This document shows, in pieces, positions 33,266-41,719 of a stretch of DNA of 64,000 nt. How positions within the stretch are numbered: the first letter of the stretch is position 1; each line of letters begins with the position of its first letter. The position numbers and the translations under genes were made by a program. The notes beneath the pieces are model-generated. The model saw only the letters and a program-made list of their open reading frames with translations. It was not told the DNA's origin and ran no database searches. This stretch comes from Planctomycetota bacterium (lineage in GTDB: Bacteria > Planctomycetota > UBA8742 > UBA2392), in assembly GCA_019636195.1 (NCBI GenBank), contig JAHBYA010000017.1, positions 17,360-81,359 of the forward strand, read 5' to 3'.

Positions 33266-34702
33266 ATGGCTAATGACCACAACACATTCCAGCACCCTTT
33301 GGCTGGGCGTTATGCCGCGCGCGAGATGCGCGAGCTTTTCGGGCAGCAGCGCCGGATCGGGGTCTGGCGCAGGCTTTGGCTTGCGCTGGCAGAGTCCGAG
33401 CGCGAACTTGGCCTTTCGCAGATTACCGAAGACGCGCTGGCGCAAATGCGCGCCAACCTCGACAACATCGACTTCGACAAGGCAGCCGATTACGAAAGGC
33501 AGTTTCGGCACGACGTGATGGCCCATGTGCACGCCTTCGGCGACGTGGCGCCCGCGGCCAAGGCCATCATCCACCTTGGCGCAACAAGCTGCTACGTCAC
33601 CGACAACGCCGACCTGATCCTGATGCGCGACGGGCTGGACCTGCTGCTCAAGCGCCTGCGCGGAATGATTGCGGCGTTTGCCGACTTCGCCAAACGCGAA
33701 GCCGACACGGCCTGCGTCGGCGCCACACACTTTCAAGTCGCGCAGCTCACGACTGTCGGCAAACGCACGGCGCTGTGGCTGCAAGACCTTGTGGCCGACT
33801 ACCACGAACTCAAGCGCATTCGCGACCAGATGCCGCTGCGCGGCGTGAAAGGCACCACCGGCACGCAGGCCAGCTTTCTGGAGCTGTTTGACGGCGATGC
33901 CGACAAGGTGCTTGAGCTTGACCGCCGCGTATGCAAGCGCATGAGCTTTGAGCGCGCATTTGACGTCACCGGCCAGACCTACCCGCGCAAGTACGACTAC
34001 AACTTGCTGTGCGCCGTGGCCGGCATCGGCGTCAGCGCGCAGAAGCTGGCGACCGACATAAGGCTGTTGATGGGCCTTGGCGAGCTGGACGAGCCCTTTG
34101 AAGAAAAACAAATCGGCAGCAGCGCCATGGCCTACAAGCGCAACCCGATGCGCAGCGAGCGCGTATGCGCCATCTCGCGCTGGCTGATCAACCTGCCCGC
34201 CAACGCAGCAACCACCGCCGCCGAACAATGGCTGGAGCGCACGCTGGACGACAGCGCCAACCGGCGCATGAGCATCCCCGAAGCGTTTTTGTCCGCCGAC
34301 GTGATCCTGAGCCTGCTGCACAACATCGGCAGCGGCCTGAAAGCCAATCATGCCGTCATCGCATCACGCGTCCGCCGCGAACTGCCGCTGATGGCCACCG
34401 AGGCGATCATCATGGCCGCCGTGCGCGCAGGCGGGGACCGCCAGCAGATCCATGAACAGATTCGCGTGCACAGCCACGCCGCCATCGCCCGGATGAAAGA
34501 CGGCGCGGCTGACAACGACCTGCTGTCGCGCCTGAAAGCTGACCCGGCCTTTGCCAAGGTGAAAGACACGCTGGACGGACTGATGGATCCCGCCCGCTTC
34601 GTCGGCATGGCGCCGATGCAGACGCGCGCCTATCTGCAAGGCGCGGTGGCGCACGCATTGGCAGAAGGCGAGTCCGCGGGCGGCGACAAGCTGGAAGTCT
34701 AG
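33266..34702 (+). CDS. purB: Adenylosuccinate lyase
   Basis: Catalyses two fumarate-releasing steps in purine synthesis (SAICAR to AICAR, adenylosuccinate to AMP). 478 residues, all helical. It has HLGATSCYVTDNADL, the TxxxTHFQVAQLTTVGKR segment, GTTGTQASFLELF, and the family signature SSAMAYKRNPMRSERV around residues 288-303. The start is immediately downstream of a TATAAT and there is no ribosome site, suggesting a leaderless mRNA. Confidence 0.95.
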   Translation: MANDHNTFQHPLAGRYAAREMRELFGQQRRIGVWRRLWLALAESERELGLSQITEDALAQMRANLDNIDFDKAADYERQFRHDVMAHVHAFGDVAPAAKAIIHLGATSCYVTDNADLILMRDGLDLLLKRLRGMIAAFADFAKREADTACVGATHFQVAQLTTVGKRTALWLQDLVADYHELKRIRDQMPLRGVKGTTGTQASFLELFDGDADKVLELDRRVCKRMSFERAFDVTGQTYPRKYDYNLLCAVAGIGVSAQKLATDIRLLMGLGELDEPFEEKQIGSSAMAYKRNPMRSERVCAISRWLINLPANAATTAAEQWLERTLDDSANRRMSIPEAFLSADVILSLLHNIGSGLKANHAVIASRVRRELPLMATEAIIMAAVRAGGDRQQIHEQIRVHSHAAIARMKDGAADNDLLSRLKADPAFAKVKDTLDGLMDPARFVGMAPMQTRAYLQGAVAHALAEGESAGGDKLEV

Positions 34703-36232
34703 CTACTCGGTGGCCGGCAGTTGCGCGTAGTTCTCGTTCACGAACGTCCTGAACTGGTCGTGCAGCGCCTCGGGCGTAACGCCCAGCTCTTTCATCAGGC
34801 GGGCCAGCAGTTCTTCGCTGGTTTCCATCGCGCGCTTTTCCTTTATCCGCAGGCCCATCTCGGCGCGCGCGGAATCCAGAAACGCTCCCAGCGCTTCTTT
34901 GTGCCGGCTGATCATGAACTCGGTGTACGCCAGCGCGTGGGCCATTTCGTCCTGGCCGTAGTCCGCCGGCCGGTGCTTGGACAACTGCGCCAGCGTCATT
35001 TCCTTACCGGCCGCCACGCGCATCGCCACCTCAAAGCGCCAGCCCGCTGCGCACTGGCCCAAGCCGGGCAGCGATTCGCGCCCGCCGCTGTCAATCACGC
35101 CGCTGGTCTTGACCGCGTACAGCCGCGTGGCTGTGCTGCCGTTCATCTGCGTGCTGGTCAGGTAGCCCATGCCGCGCACCAGCCAGTAGCAGTTCCAGCC
35201 GGTGTTGCGCACCACCGCCTTTGCGCCGAGGTCGTGGGCGATGGCGTCGCGCAGCGACCAGTCGTTGTCCAGGCGCTCGTACAGAAAGACCGCGCCGTAG
35301 GGCCGATAGACTTCCGCGCCGTAGCCGACCTTGGCGTACTCGGCGCGCTGGGCTGCGTCGGTGATGTTGCTGCACGTCTCAATGAACTTGGCGTAGTGCT
35401 CGCGGTTGCGAAACACGGTGTAGTGCAGGCGATGCTCGTCGGTTTCAGGGGCCTTGGGCTCGGGCTGGCCCAGCAGTTCCAGGGTGCGTTTGCGGCTGGC
35501 ATCCGCAAACTGGCAGATCACGCGCGTCCACTCAAGTCCCTTGTCGCTTTGCAGCAGCGTGTGCACGACAATCCACGGGCTGCGGCGCTTTTCCATGATC
35601 ATGCCGCAGCCGCGTTCATAGTCGGTGCGGTCTTCAATGACCTCGCCTTCGGGCGCGCCGGAAATCCACTTCTGGCGAAAGGTGTCGCCTTCGTCGTCCA
35701 GCGCGTGTTTGTACCACATGCTCGCGCTGCTGCTGCGCGCGGCGCGCTGTGCTTCGCGGCCTTCAGGGTGCAGGCGCACCACATGGTAAAGCGCAAGCAT
35801 GCGCTGGGCGGGATTGAGTTCCTTACTGACAACAAAGGGCCACAGCGCCTCGGCGGCCTTCTTGCGGATCGGCAGGGTGACTTCGGTAAGCTTGGCCTCA
35901 AGCTCGGGCCGCTTGCTTTCGTTGATCTTGTCGGTCAGCGGAATCAGGTCGTCTTCAAGCACCCATTGCTTGCCCTTCTTCTTGAAGCCCATCACCTTGC
36001 GGGTGTCGCGGTGCTCGGGGTTGTAGCGCAGGGCGTGGTCAAAGAAGCTGCGGGCGTAGGTGTACAGGCCCAGCTCTTTGGCCTTGTCGCCGCACTCAAA
36101 GCACGAGTCGGCGGTCTTCTCCAGCGCCTTGGCCAGCTTCTTGTCAGGAGTAATGCCGAAGGTATCGGCGCTCGCCGGCTGATGCGCAAGCAGCACAAGC
36201 AGAACCGGCGCAGCAAAGAGCATTCTGCGCAT
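34703..36232 (-). CDS. Exported protein of unknown function, 509 aa
   Basis: Translation from the ATG at 36232 is favoured by GGAGGA eight bases upstream; a longer frame begins at 36253. A signal peptide (MLFAAPVLLVLLAHQPASA) is followed by a helical TPR-like region (CFECGDKAKELGLYTYARSFFDHALRYNPEHRDTRK) and a C-terminal domain with LHYTVFRNREHYAKFIE and AIAHDLGAKAVVRNTGWNCYWLVRGMGYL. The last block resembles peptidase MA-like gluzincin folds but the HExxH site is absent (AHDLG), so it is probably not a metalloprotease. No family name is offered. It lies after the VWA/HEAT gene in the same direction, separated by a terminator. Confidence 0.7.
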   Translation of the reverse strand: MRRMLFAAPVLLVLLAHQPASADTFGITPDKKLAKALEKTADSCFECGDKAKELGLYTYARSFFDHALRYNPEHRDTRKVMGFKKKGKQWVLEDDLIPLTDKINESKRPELEAKLTEVTLPIRKKAAEALWPFVVSKELNPAQRMLALYHVVRLHPEGREAQRAARSSSASMWYKHALDDEGDTFRQKWISGAPEGEVIEDRTDYERGCGMIMEKRRSPWIVVHTLLQSDKGLEWTRVICQFADASRKRTLELLGQPEPKAPETDEHRLHYTVFRNREHYAKFIETCSNITDAAQRAEYAKVGYGAEVYRPYGAVFLYERLDNDWSLRDAIAHDLGAKAVVRNTGWNCYWLVRGMGYLTSTQMNGSTATRLYAVKTSGVIDSGGRESLPGLGQCAAGWRFEVAMRVAAGKEMTLAQLSKHRPADYGQDEMAHALAYTEFMISRHKEALGAFLDSARAEMGLRIKEKRAMETSEELLARLMKELGVTPEALHDQFRTFVNENYAQLPATE

Positions 36233-36259
36233 GGGTATGTCCTCCGCGTGCATTATAGC

Positions 36260-36289
36260 GAAAACCCCGGCGTTTCCGCCGGGGTTTTC
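36260..36289 (-). terminator. Intrinsic terminator of the VWA/HEAT gene
   Basis: GAAAACCCCGGCG and CGCCGGGGTTTTC pair perfectly around four bases, with a T-run on the minus strand. It lies 20 bases past the stop of the gene at 36310-37932. Confidence 0.85.
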
Positions 36290-36309
36290 GGTGTTGGTGC
36301 AGCACTGCT

Positions 36310-37932
36310 TCAGTCGCCGCGGCGGGCTGCGCCGCTGCGGTCGATGTACTCGCCGCCGGTAAGCTGGGCCAGCGCGGCCATCAACCGGCCGTCGTGCGGG
36401 CCGATGCCAACCGTGTTGATCACCACCTTGCGGAAGGTGTTGAGGCGCTTGACGTCCAGCACGATGTTGTCGGGCTTGCAGAAACGCCCGTTACCGATCA
36501 TCGGCCCGCCCGCGCGGCCGACCTGTCCGATGTCGGTGCTGTCGTCGCTGATGGTGGGGCTGCCGTCGGTCAGGAAGAACATGGTTGTGGCGCCCCCCAT
36601 CAGGCAGTCAGGATCCCACGCCGGGTTGTTGGCGCTCTTGCCGATCTTCATGGGGTCGATGGTCTTCTTGCTGTTGACGCAGAAGCCGCGTACCAGCGCC
36701 CCGTGGATGTTGGTCAACGCAGCCCAGTTCAACTGATCGACCTTTTTGATGAACAGGTCCTTGTTGGCCTTGGTCGCCTGCACGAACTCGCTGCGCGCGT
36801 TGTCGATCATCGCATGCGGCGTGTGGTAGATGACGATGTTGAACCAGTAGTCCTCAGGCAGGTAACGCAAGGTGTGGATCAGCTCAACCTTGGCAAGGTC
36901 CAGCTTGCTTTTGACCTTGCTGTAGTCGGGCGGCGGAATCTCTTCTTTCTTCTCCTCTTCGCCATCCTTGCCGCCCTTGCCGCTGCCCTTGCCCGTGACC
37001 GGGCCCTTTTCTTCCTTCTTGGGCGGGGGCGGCGGGTTGCGCATCTCAGGCGGCAGCTCAACCGGGTGCTGCATGCTGCCCGAAATGTCGATCACGAATA
37101 CCACGCGCTTGCCAACTGCCGCGGCCTTGAAGAACTTCGGCACGTCACGGCCGGCCACGGTCGCGCCGTCATGCTGGGCCTGCCCCTTCTTGCCGCCCAT
37201 CTTGACCCACCAGCGCCAGAACTCGGGGTCGATGTAGGTGTCTTCGCCGGTGATCTCAGCCAGCGACTTGCACGTGAACCACTGGATGCGGTCGTCCTTG
37301 CTGGCGGCCAGCACGTCGGCCATCGCCATCACGCAGTCCAGGATCATCTGCTTGTCGGCGCCCTTGAGCAGCTTGGGCGCACCGTGCACGCAGGTAAGCG
37401 TGAGGATCGAGTACTCGTAATCCAGCTTCTTGGCATCCAGCGCGCCAAGCGGCTTCAAGGCGTGCAGCAGCAGGTCGGCCTGGTCGGCGCGTCCGGTGTA
37501 GGCCAGCGCCTCAATGGCGGCTGTGCGCACGTACCAGTCCTTTTCTTTGGTCTCGAGCACCGCCTTGCGGATGATGCTGGAGGCGCGCTCGCTGTTCTGG
37601 GCGGACAGGCCGATGAAGGCCCAGTACGCGCCGAACAGGTTTTCAGGTTTCGTAAAGCCAAGCACCGACTTCTCTACTACATCCAGCGCCTCGCTGGATG
37701 TCAGCTTGGCCACGCTGTCGGCCATGCGAAAGCCCGCTGGCCCGTCGTTCTCGGTCGCCAGCGCAGCCATGATCGCGGTGGCCGCGACCTTGTTGTTCTG
37801 GTTGGCCGCCAAGTCAACGGCCTCGGCGCGGCGGTCCGGGTTGGGGTCGTCCATTTTCTGTGCGTGCGGCAGGCTGCCCGCAAGCAGCAGGGTCACAGCC
37901 GCGACTGCAACACCCGAAATCACTTTCCTCAT
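36310..37932 (-). CDS. Exported protein with HEAT-like repeats and a VWA domain
   Basis: 540 residues with a signal peptide (VISGVAVAAVTLLLAGSLPHA). Residues 30-230 are helical repeats of HEAT type (VRTAAIEALAYTGRADQADLLLHAL). The VWA domain starts near 275 with FVIDISGSM, where DISGS at 282-286 forms the metal-ion-dependent adhesion site, and continues through FNIVIYH and FFLTDGSPT. A Lys/Glu/Gly-rich stretch with PPPPKKEEKGPV is inserted in the VWA domain after the first strand. Likely an envelope or extracellular protein-binding factor. No partner AAA ATPase is adjacent. Confidence 0.82.
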   Translation of the reverse strand: MRKVISGVAVAAVTLLLAGSLPHAQKMDDPNPDRRAEAVDLAANQNNKVAATAIMAALATENDGPAGFRMADSVAKLTSSEALDVVEKSVLGFTKPENLFGAYWAFIGLSAQNSERASSIIRKAVLETKEKDWYVRTAAIEALAYTGRADQADLLLHALKPLGALDAKKLDYEYSILTLTCVHGAPKLLKGADKQMILDCVMAMADVLAASKDDRIQWFTCKSLAEITGEDTYIDPEFWRWWVKMGGKKGQAQHDGATVAGRDVPKFFKAAAVGKRVVFVIDISGSMQHPVELPPEMRNPPPPPKKEEKGPVTGKGSGKGGKDGEEEKKEEIPPPDYSKVKSKLDLAKVELIHTLRYLPEDYWFNIVIYHTPHAMIDNARSEFVQATKANKDLFIKKVDQLNWAALTNIHGALVRGFCVNSKKTIDPMKIGKSANNPAWDPDCLMGGATTMFFLTDGSPTISDDSTDIGQVGRAGGPMIGNGRFCKPDNIVLDVKRLNTFRKVVINTVGIGPHDGRLMAALAQLTGGEYIDRSGAARRGD

Positions 37933-38011
37933 CTCGACACTCCTTGTGGCCCAGCCTGACTCGCTTCGGCTCTGACTTCACGCCCGTGCTGCATTCCCGT
38001 CGGGCGTATGG

Positions 38012-39205
38012 CTACTGTCTGCTGCCCCCTGAAAAGTTCTGCGTCCAGTACACGCCGCTGTGGCCGACGCCGATGATGCTGTGGTTCGCGATCATGTTGC
38101 GATGGTGCTCGGCGGCGTTGTACCACTGCCACACCGCGGCGGCGCCGTCGGCGGCGCCCATCAGGCAGTTCTCGGCTACGCTGCCGGCAAAGCCCGCCCG
38201 GCGGGCGCGGTCTTGCGGGGTGCGGCCTTCGGGGTGGCCGTCAATGTTGTGGCCGATGCGCCCGATTTTCTCCTGGTACTTGCTGTGGCCGGTGCATGCC
38301 TGGCAGAGCTGAAGGTTGATGGCGAGACAGCCCTTGCCCAGCATCATGCGGTAGTCGTTCAGCACGCGCACATGGCGCTTGTCTTCTTCGGTAAGCGTGC
38401 CGCCCTGCATGGCATCGTTGGCGTCCAGCAGCTTGCGGTTGGCTTTGTACTCGCGCTCGCTGACGTTCAGGAACTCGCGGCCACGCGACTTCATGTATGC
38501 CTCGGCGTCGGTTACGTTTTCGCCCCAGCTTGCCAGCGCCGGGTCAAACTCGCCCAGCAGCGTCGCAAGCCCGTCCAGGCGCGCGCCCGGCGCCTTCAGG
38601 TCAAGCCCGAACTTGTCCACAGAGTAGCCCACGGGGTCGCGCCACACCGCAAACAGCGGCGCGCAGGCCTTGTCCACTTCCGGCTGCAATTTGCAGTTGT
38701 CGGCTTCAGTGTAGCGCGGGTTCATGATCGCCTTCAGCGCCAGCGGCCGGCTTTCGTCCAGCACCACGCGCAGCTTTTCAACTGTAACGCCGCTTTTGCG
38801 GATGGCGTCCTGCAGCTCGCGCTCGGCTTCCTTTTCTTTGAAGCCCTGGAAGTTCTTGACGACCTTCTCACGCAGCGCTTGCTCGGTGCCGATCGCTTCT
38901 TTCAACTTGTCGGCGGCTTCCCGCACCGTCTGCAACTCTTCGGGCTTTGTGCTGTTCCAGCGGCGCTGGATGTACGACATCCAGCCATCGGCGTCGGCGG
39001 GCAGCTTGGGCTTTTCGGGTGGCGGCTCGGGTTGCGCGTCGGGGTCTTTGCCCTCGGCAATGGCCTTTTCACGCGCCTTCTTCTTACGGACTTCCTTGTA
39101 GAAGTCGTCGTCGTCCTGGGCGCTGACTACCGGGAGGGCTATGAACATGGCCATGACAGCCACAACGCCCACCCGGATCCACTTGAGGCGCTGGGGGCGC
39201 ATCAT
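38012..39205 (-). CDS. Exported CAP-domain (SCP/Tpx-like) protein
   Basis: 397 residues from the ATG at 39205, where a signal peptide begins (VGVVAVMAMFIALPVVSA). A charged helical middle follows (KPKLPADADGWMSYIQRRWN). The C-terminal 140 residues are a CAP domain: VLNDYRMMLG, CQACTGHSKYQEKIGRIGH, AENCLMG, WYNAAEHHRNMI and GVGHSGVYWTQNF. The His/Glu tetrad of CAP proteins is present. The function of bacterial CAP proteins is poorly known. It is upstream of the VWA/HEAT gene in the same direction with 80 bases between. Confidence 0.82.
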   Translation of the reverse strand: MMRPQRLKWIRVGVVAVMAMFIALPVVSAQDDDDFYKEVRKKKAREKAIAEGKDPDAQPEPPPEKPKLPADADGWMSYIQRRWNSTKPEELQTVREAADKLKEAIGTEQALREKVVKNFQGFKEKEAERELQDAIRKSGVTVEKLRVVLDESRPLALKAIMNPRYTEADNCKLQPEVDKACAPLFAVWRDPVGYSVDKFGLDLKAPGARLDGLATLLGEFDPALASWGENVTDAEAYMKSRGREFLNVSEREYKANRKLLDANDAMQGGTLTEEDKRHVRVLNDYRMMLGKGCLAINLQLCQACTGHSKYQEKIGRIGHNIDGHPEGRTPQDRARRAGFAGSVAENCLMGAADGAAAVWQWYNAAEHHRNMIANHSIIGVGHSGVYWTQNFSGGSRQ

Positions 39206-39326
39206 GCTGGCTCCGAATGGTCTTCTGGACGCAAATCGCGCCCTTTGATGATACCAAGTTACCCTGCCCAGTGATTGCACAAACGGATGTGGAACAGGCC
39301 GGTTCAAACTTTCGGCCAAAAGCCGG

Positions 39327-40100
39327 TTATGAGGTCCGGGTCTCGCGCTCCGGTTTGCCGGAAGGCCGCTGCGCCACGCACAGCAGGCTTACGCCCCACA
39401 GGCTCGGAACCCACGGCAACAGCAGCCGTTCCAGCGCGAATGTCTGGTACAAAACCCAGTTAAGTGGACCAGCCGGCACTTTCTCGGTGTCCGATGCGTT
39501 GCCTTTGTCACGGCTGATCAACCGCACAGCCGCAATCAGCGGAAACAGGGCCGTATTGATGTAACGCAGCTTGCGAATCTGAAGGCCCGCGCCCAGCACG
39601 CGCTGCTTAAGCTCGCCGCGCCGGTACCTCCGCACGTGGTGTAACGCCCGGTCGTGGCTTGAAAACATCCACGGATGCGCCGGCACAGTTAGCAGCGCAC
39701 AGCCGCCGGGCTTGAGGGCGCGAAAAATCTCGGCCAGCGCTTGGGTGTCTTGCTCAATGTGCTCCAGCGTGTCGAGGCAGGTAACTACGTCCAGCGTTGA
39801 GTCCCCCACCGGCAGGTGTCGCAGGTCGGCTTGAAACAGGCGTTTGTGGCCGCGGGTGGCGCTGGCCCTCAGTGCCAGTGTGTGCAGGTCAGCGCCCATC
39901 TGCACCCACTGCGGCAGGGCTTGCAAGGTAAGGCCGGTGCCGCACGAGACATCAAGGCCAACGCCCGGCGGCACGTAGCGGCGCAAAAACGTGCGCACAA
40001 CCGCAAGCCGCCCCCGAAACCACCAGTGGCGGTCTTCCACGGCGGCCATGCGCGAGTATTCAGCGTCTTCCACACGCGCAGAGTAGATTGCGCAGGACAA
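39327..40100 (-). CDS. Class I SAM-dependent methyltransferase (type 11)
   Basis: 257 residues. The pre-domain DRHWWFRGRL is common in small-molecule or lipid methyltransferases. The SAM core is VGLDVSCGTGLTLQAL, FQADLRHLPVGDSTLDVVTCLDTLEHIEQD and LKPGGCALLTVPAH. A hydrophobic stretch (TALFPLIAAVRLIS) near residue 200 suggests membrane association. The ATG at 40049 is an alternative start. A terminator hairpin lies only a few bases upstream of the annotated start. Confidence 0.78.
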   Translation of the reverse strand: MSCAIYSARVEDAEYSRMAAVEDRHWWFRGRLAVVRTFLRRYVPPGVGLDVSCGTGLTLQALPQWVQMGADLHTLALRASATRGHKRLFQADLRHLPVGDSTLDVVTCLDTLEHIEQDTQALAEIFRALKPGGCALLTVPAHPWMFSSHDRALHHVRRYRRGELKQRVLGAGLQIRKLRYINTALFPLIAAVRLISRDKGNASDTEKVPAGPLNWVLYQTFALERLLLPWVPSLWGVSLLCVAQRPSGKPERETRTS

Positions 40101-40103
40101 AAG

Positions 40104-40130
40104 TCAGCCCGGCCAAGGTGGCCGGGCTGA
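40104..40130 (-). terminator. Intrinsic terminator of the DUF1579-like gene
   Basis: TCAGCCCGGCC and GGCCGGGCTGA pair with a five-base loop and are followed on the minus strand by CTTTTG. It ends the gene at 40149. Confidence 0.8.
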
Positions 40131-40148
40131 GATTGCGGGCAAGTCGCG

Positions 40149-40739
40149 CTACTTTTTGCGGGTGTACTTGACTTCGATTTCAAGGTACTCGGGAATCTTG
40201 CCGTCTTTGAACTCGTAGGCGCTGTAGATTTCCAGCTTCTGTTTGTCGGCGCTTTCGACCGTGAGCACGATGCGCGTCTTTACGTCGTACTCAACGCCTT
40301 CGTAGGTCATCTTGTAGGCTGAGCGCACGGTAAACGCCTTGGCCTTTTCGTCGTAGTCGCCCTCATAGATGTTCATGGCCGCTGAGCTTGAAACCAGCTG
40401 CACGTAGTTCACCTTGCTGGTTTCGGTGTTGTAGCCCCAAGTGATCTCGCCCTTGTGGTCAAAGGGTGTGCCCGTCACTTCATAGTTTTCGCGCAGGAAC
40501 AAGCCGCCCATCAGCGCAGCGCGCTTGACGGCGCCCTTGCTCTCGACAGCCTCGGCGTCAGGCTTGAACCACATGCGCATTGCGGTGTCAAAGTCGCCGG
40601 CAAGGCTTGCCAGCAGCTTGTGTTGCGGCCCCTGCAACGAGGGCGCCTCAGGCTCTTTTTCCTGCGAAGCCGCGGGAATGATGCCGATCAAAGCCAGCGA
40701 CAGCAGTGCCAGCAGGGCCACACGGATACGATTGGACAT
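40149..40739 (-). CDS. Exported DUF1579-like protein
   Basis: 196 residues from the ATG at 40739, chosen because AAGGAG lies about seven bases upstream and a signal peptide (VALLALLSLALIGIIPAAS) begins there. The mature part resembles DUF1579: HKLLASLAGDFDTAMRMW near the start, KGAVKRAALMGGLFL, FDHKGEITWGYNTETSKV and IYEGDYDEKAKAF in order, ending KYTRKK. It is probably a lipocalin-like barrel; the ligand is unknown. Confidence 0.78.
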   Translation of the reverse strand: MSNRIRVALLALLSLALIGIIPAASQEKEPEAPSLQGPQHKLLASLAGDFDTAMRMWFKPDAEAVESKGAVKRAALMGGLFLRENYEVTGTPFDHKGEITWGYNTETSKVNYVQLVSSSAAMNIYEGDYDEKAKAFTVRSAYKMTYEGVEYDVKTRIVLTVESADKQKLEIYSAYEFKDGKIPEYLEIEVKYTRKK

Positions 40740-40817
40740 GGTCTCTCCTTGGTAGGCCAGTTTCGCGCAGTCTGCCAACATGAGGTTGCGCATACAACGG
40801 CCGCGTCAGTTCAACGG

Positions 40818-41561
40818 TCAACGCAAATCGCCCTGAACGCCCGGTGCCGGCTTGTCAGCCTGCCCATAGTGGCCTGCTTTCCAGCGTTGGCGGATTCTTT
40901 TTACCGCCCTCAGCATGCGCCAGCCGTCGCGGGCGAGCCTTACCTTGCTGCCGGGAATCTCGGTCCAATTGACCGGCACCTCGGCGATGGGGATGCCCTG
41001 CTTTTGCGCCAGGTACAGCACTTCCACGTCAAAGGCAAAGCCGTCTTCCTTGGCCGCCCGAAACAGGCCGACCGCCCGCTCGGTCGCGAACAGTTTGAAA
41101 CCGCACTGTGTGTCGCGAATGCCCTTCACCGCGCCCATGCGCACCGCGCGATTAAACCACCGGCCCAAAAAGCGCCGCAGCGCGCTGGCCTGCACGACCG
41201 TGCCCTTGCCTTCGCGGCTGGCAATGGCGATTTCGGCACCCTTGGCGATGGCTTGCTCGAGCGCAGCCAACTCGGTCATCTGGGTGGCGCCGTCCGCGTC
41301 AGCGAACAGGCGCCAGCGCCCGGTTGCGTCCAGCATGCCGCGCCGCACCGCGGCGCCCTTGCCGCTGTTGCGCTCCAGGCTGATTACCCGCGCCCCCGCC
41401 TGCGCAGCCAGATTGGCTGTGTCGTCGCTGCTGCCGTCGTTGACGACAATGATTTCGATGTCGCGGCCGTCGGCCTGCGCCCAGGCCTGCACATGGGCCA
41501 GAAACGCCGGCAGGCGCGCGGCTTCGTTGTAAGCCGGTATGATGATCGAAAGGTCAGGCAT
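40818..41561 (-). CDS. Family 2 glycosyltransferase (dolichyl-phosphate glucosyltransferase-like)
   Basis: 247 residues from the ATG at 41561. The GT-A fold is visible: LSIIIPAYNEAARLPAFL, IEIIVVNDGSSDDT, GKGAAVRRGMLDATGRWRLFADADGATQMTEL with the metal-binding DAD, and CGFKLFATERAVGLF. No membrane segment is present at the C-terminus. It probably transfers a sugar to a polyprenyl phosphate or lipid. It is divergent from bshC. Confidence 0.85.
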   Translation of the reverse strand: MPDLSIIIPAYNEAARLPAFLAHVQAWAQADGRDIEIIVVNDGSSDDTANLAAQAGARVISLERNSGKGAAVRRGMLDATGRWRLFADADGATQMTELAALEQAIAKGAEIAIASREGKGTVVQASALRRFLGRWFNRAVRMGAVKGIRDTQCGFKLFATERAVGLFRAAKEDGFAFDVEVLYLAQKQGIPIAEVPVNWTEIPGSKVRLARDGWRMLRAVKRIRQRWKAGHYGQADKPAPGVQGDLR

Positions 41562-41719
41562 GCGTGTTTCTGGGGCAAAGGGGCCAGGTACCTCCGCAAC
41601 GCTGCGCAGCCGGACCCCTTTGGGCAGGGTGCTAACAGGGAAAGCAGCCGCGGGCAAGACTCATGGCTGGGCCTGTGTCCCCGGCTTACGCTGCGGGCCG
41701 ACGGGTGTAAGTTGCAGCC

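Noticed and set aside
33251..34351. 366-codon minus frame over purB
   Set aside because: purB has the complete lyase signature on the plus strand; the minus frame is antisense noise.
34703..36232. Metalloprotease call for the MA-like C-terminal domain
   Set aside because: No HExxH zinc site is present; the equivalent segment reads AHDLG.
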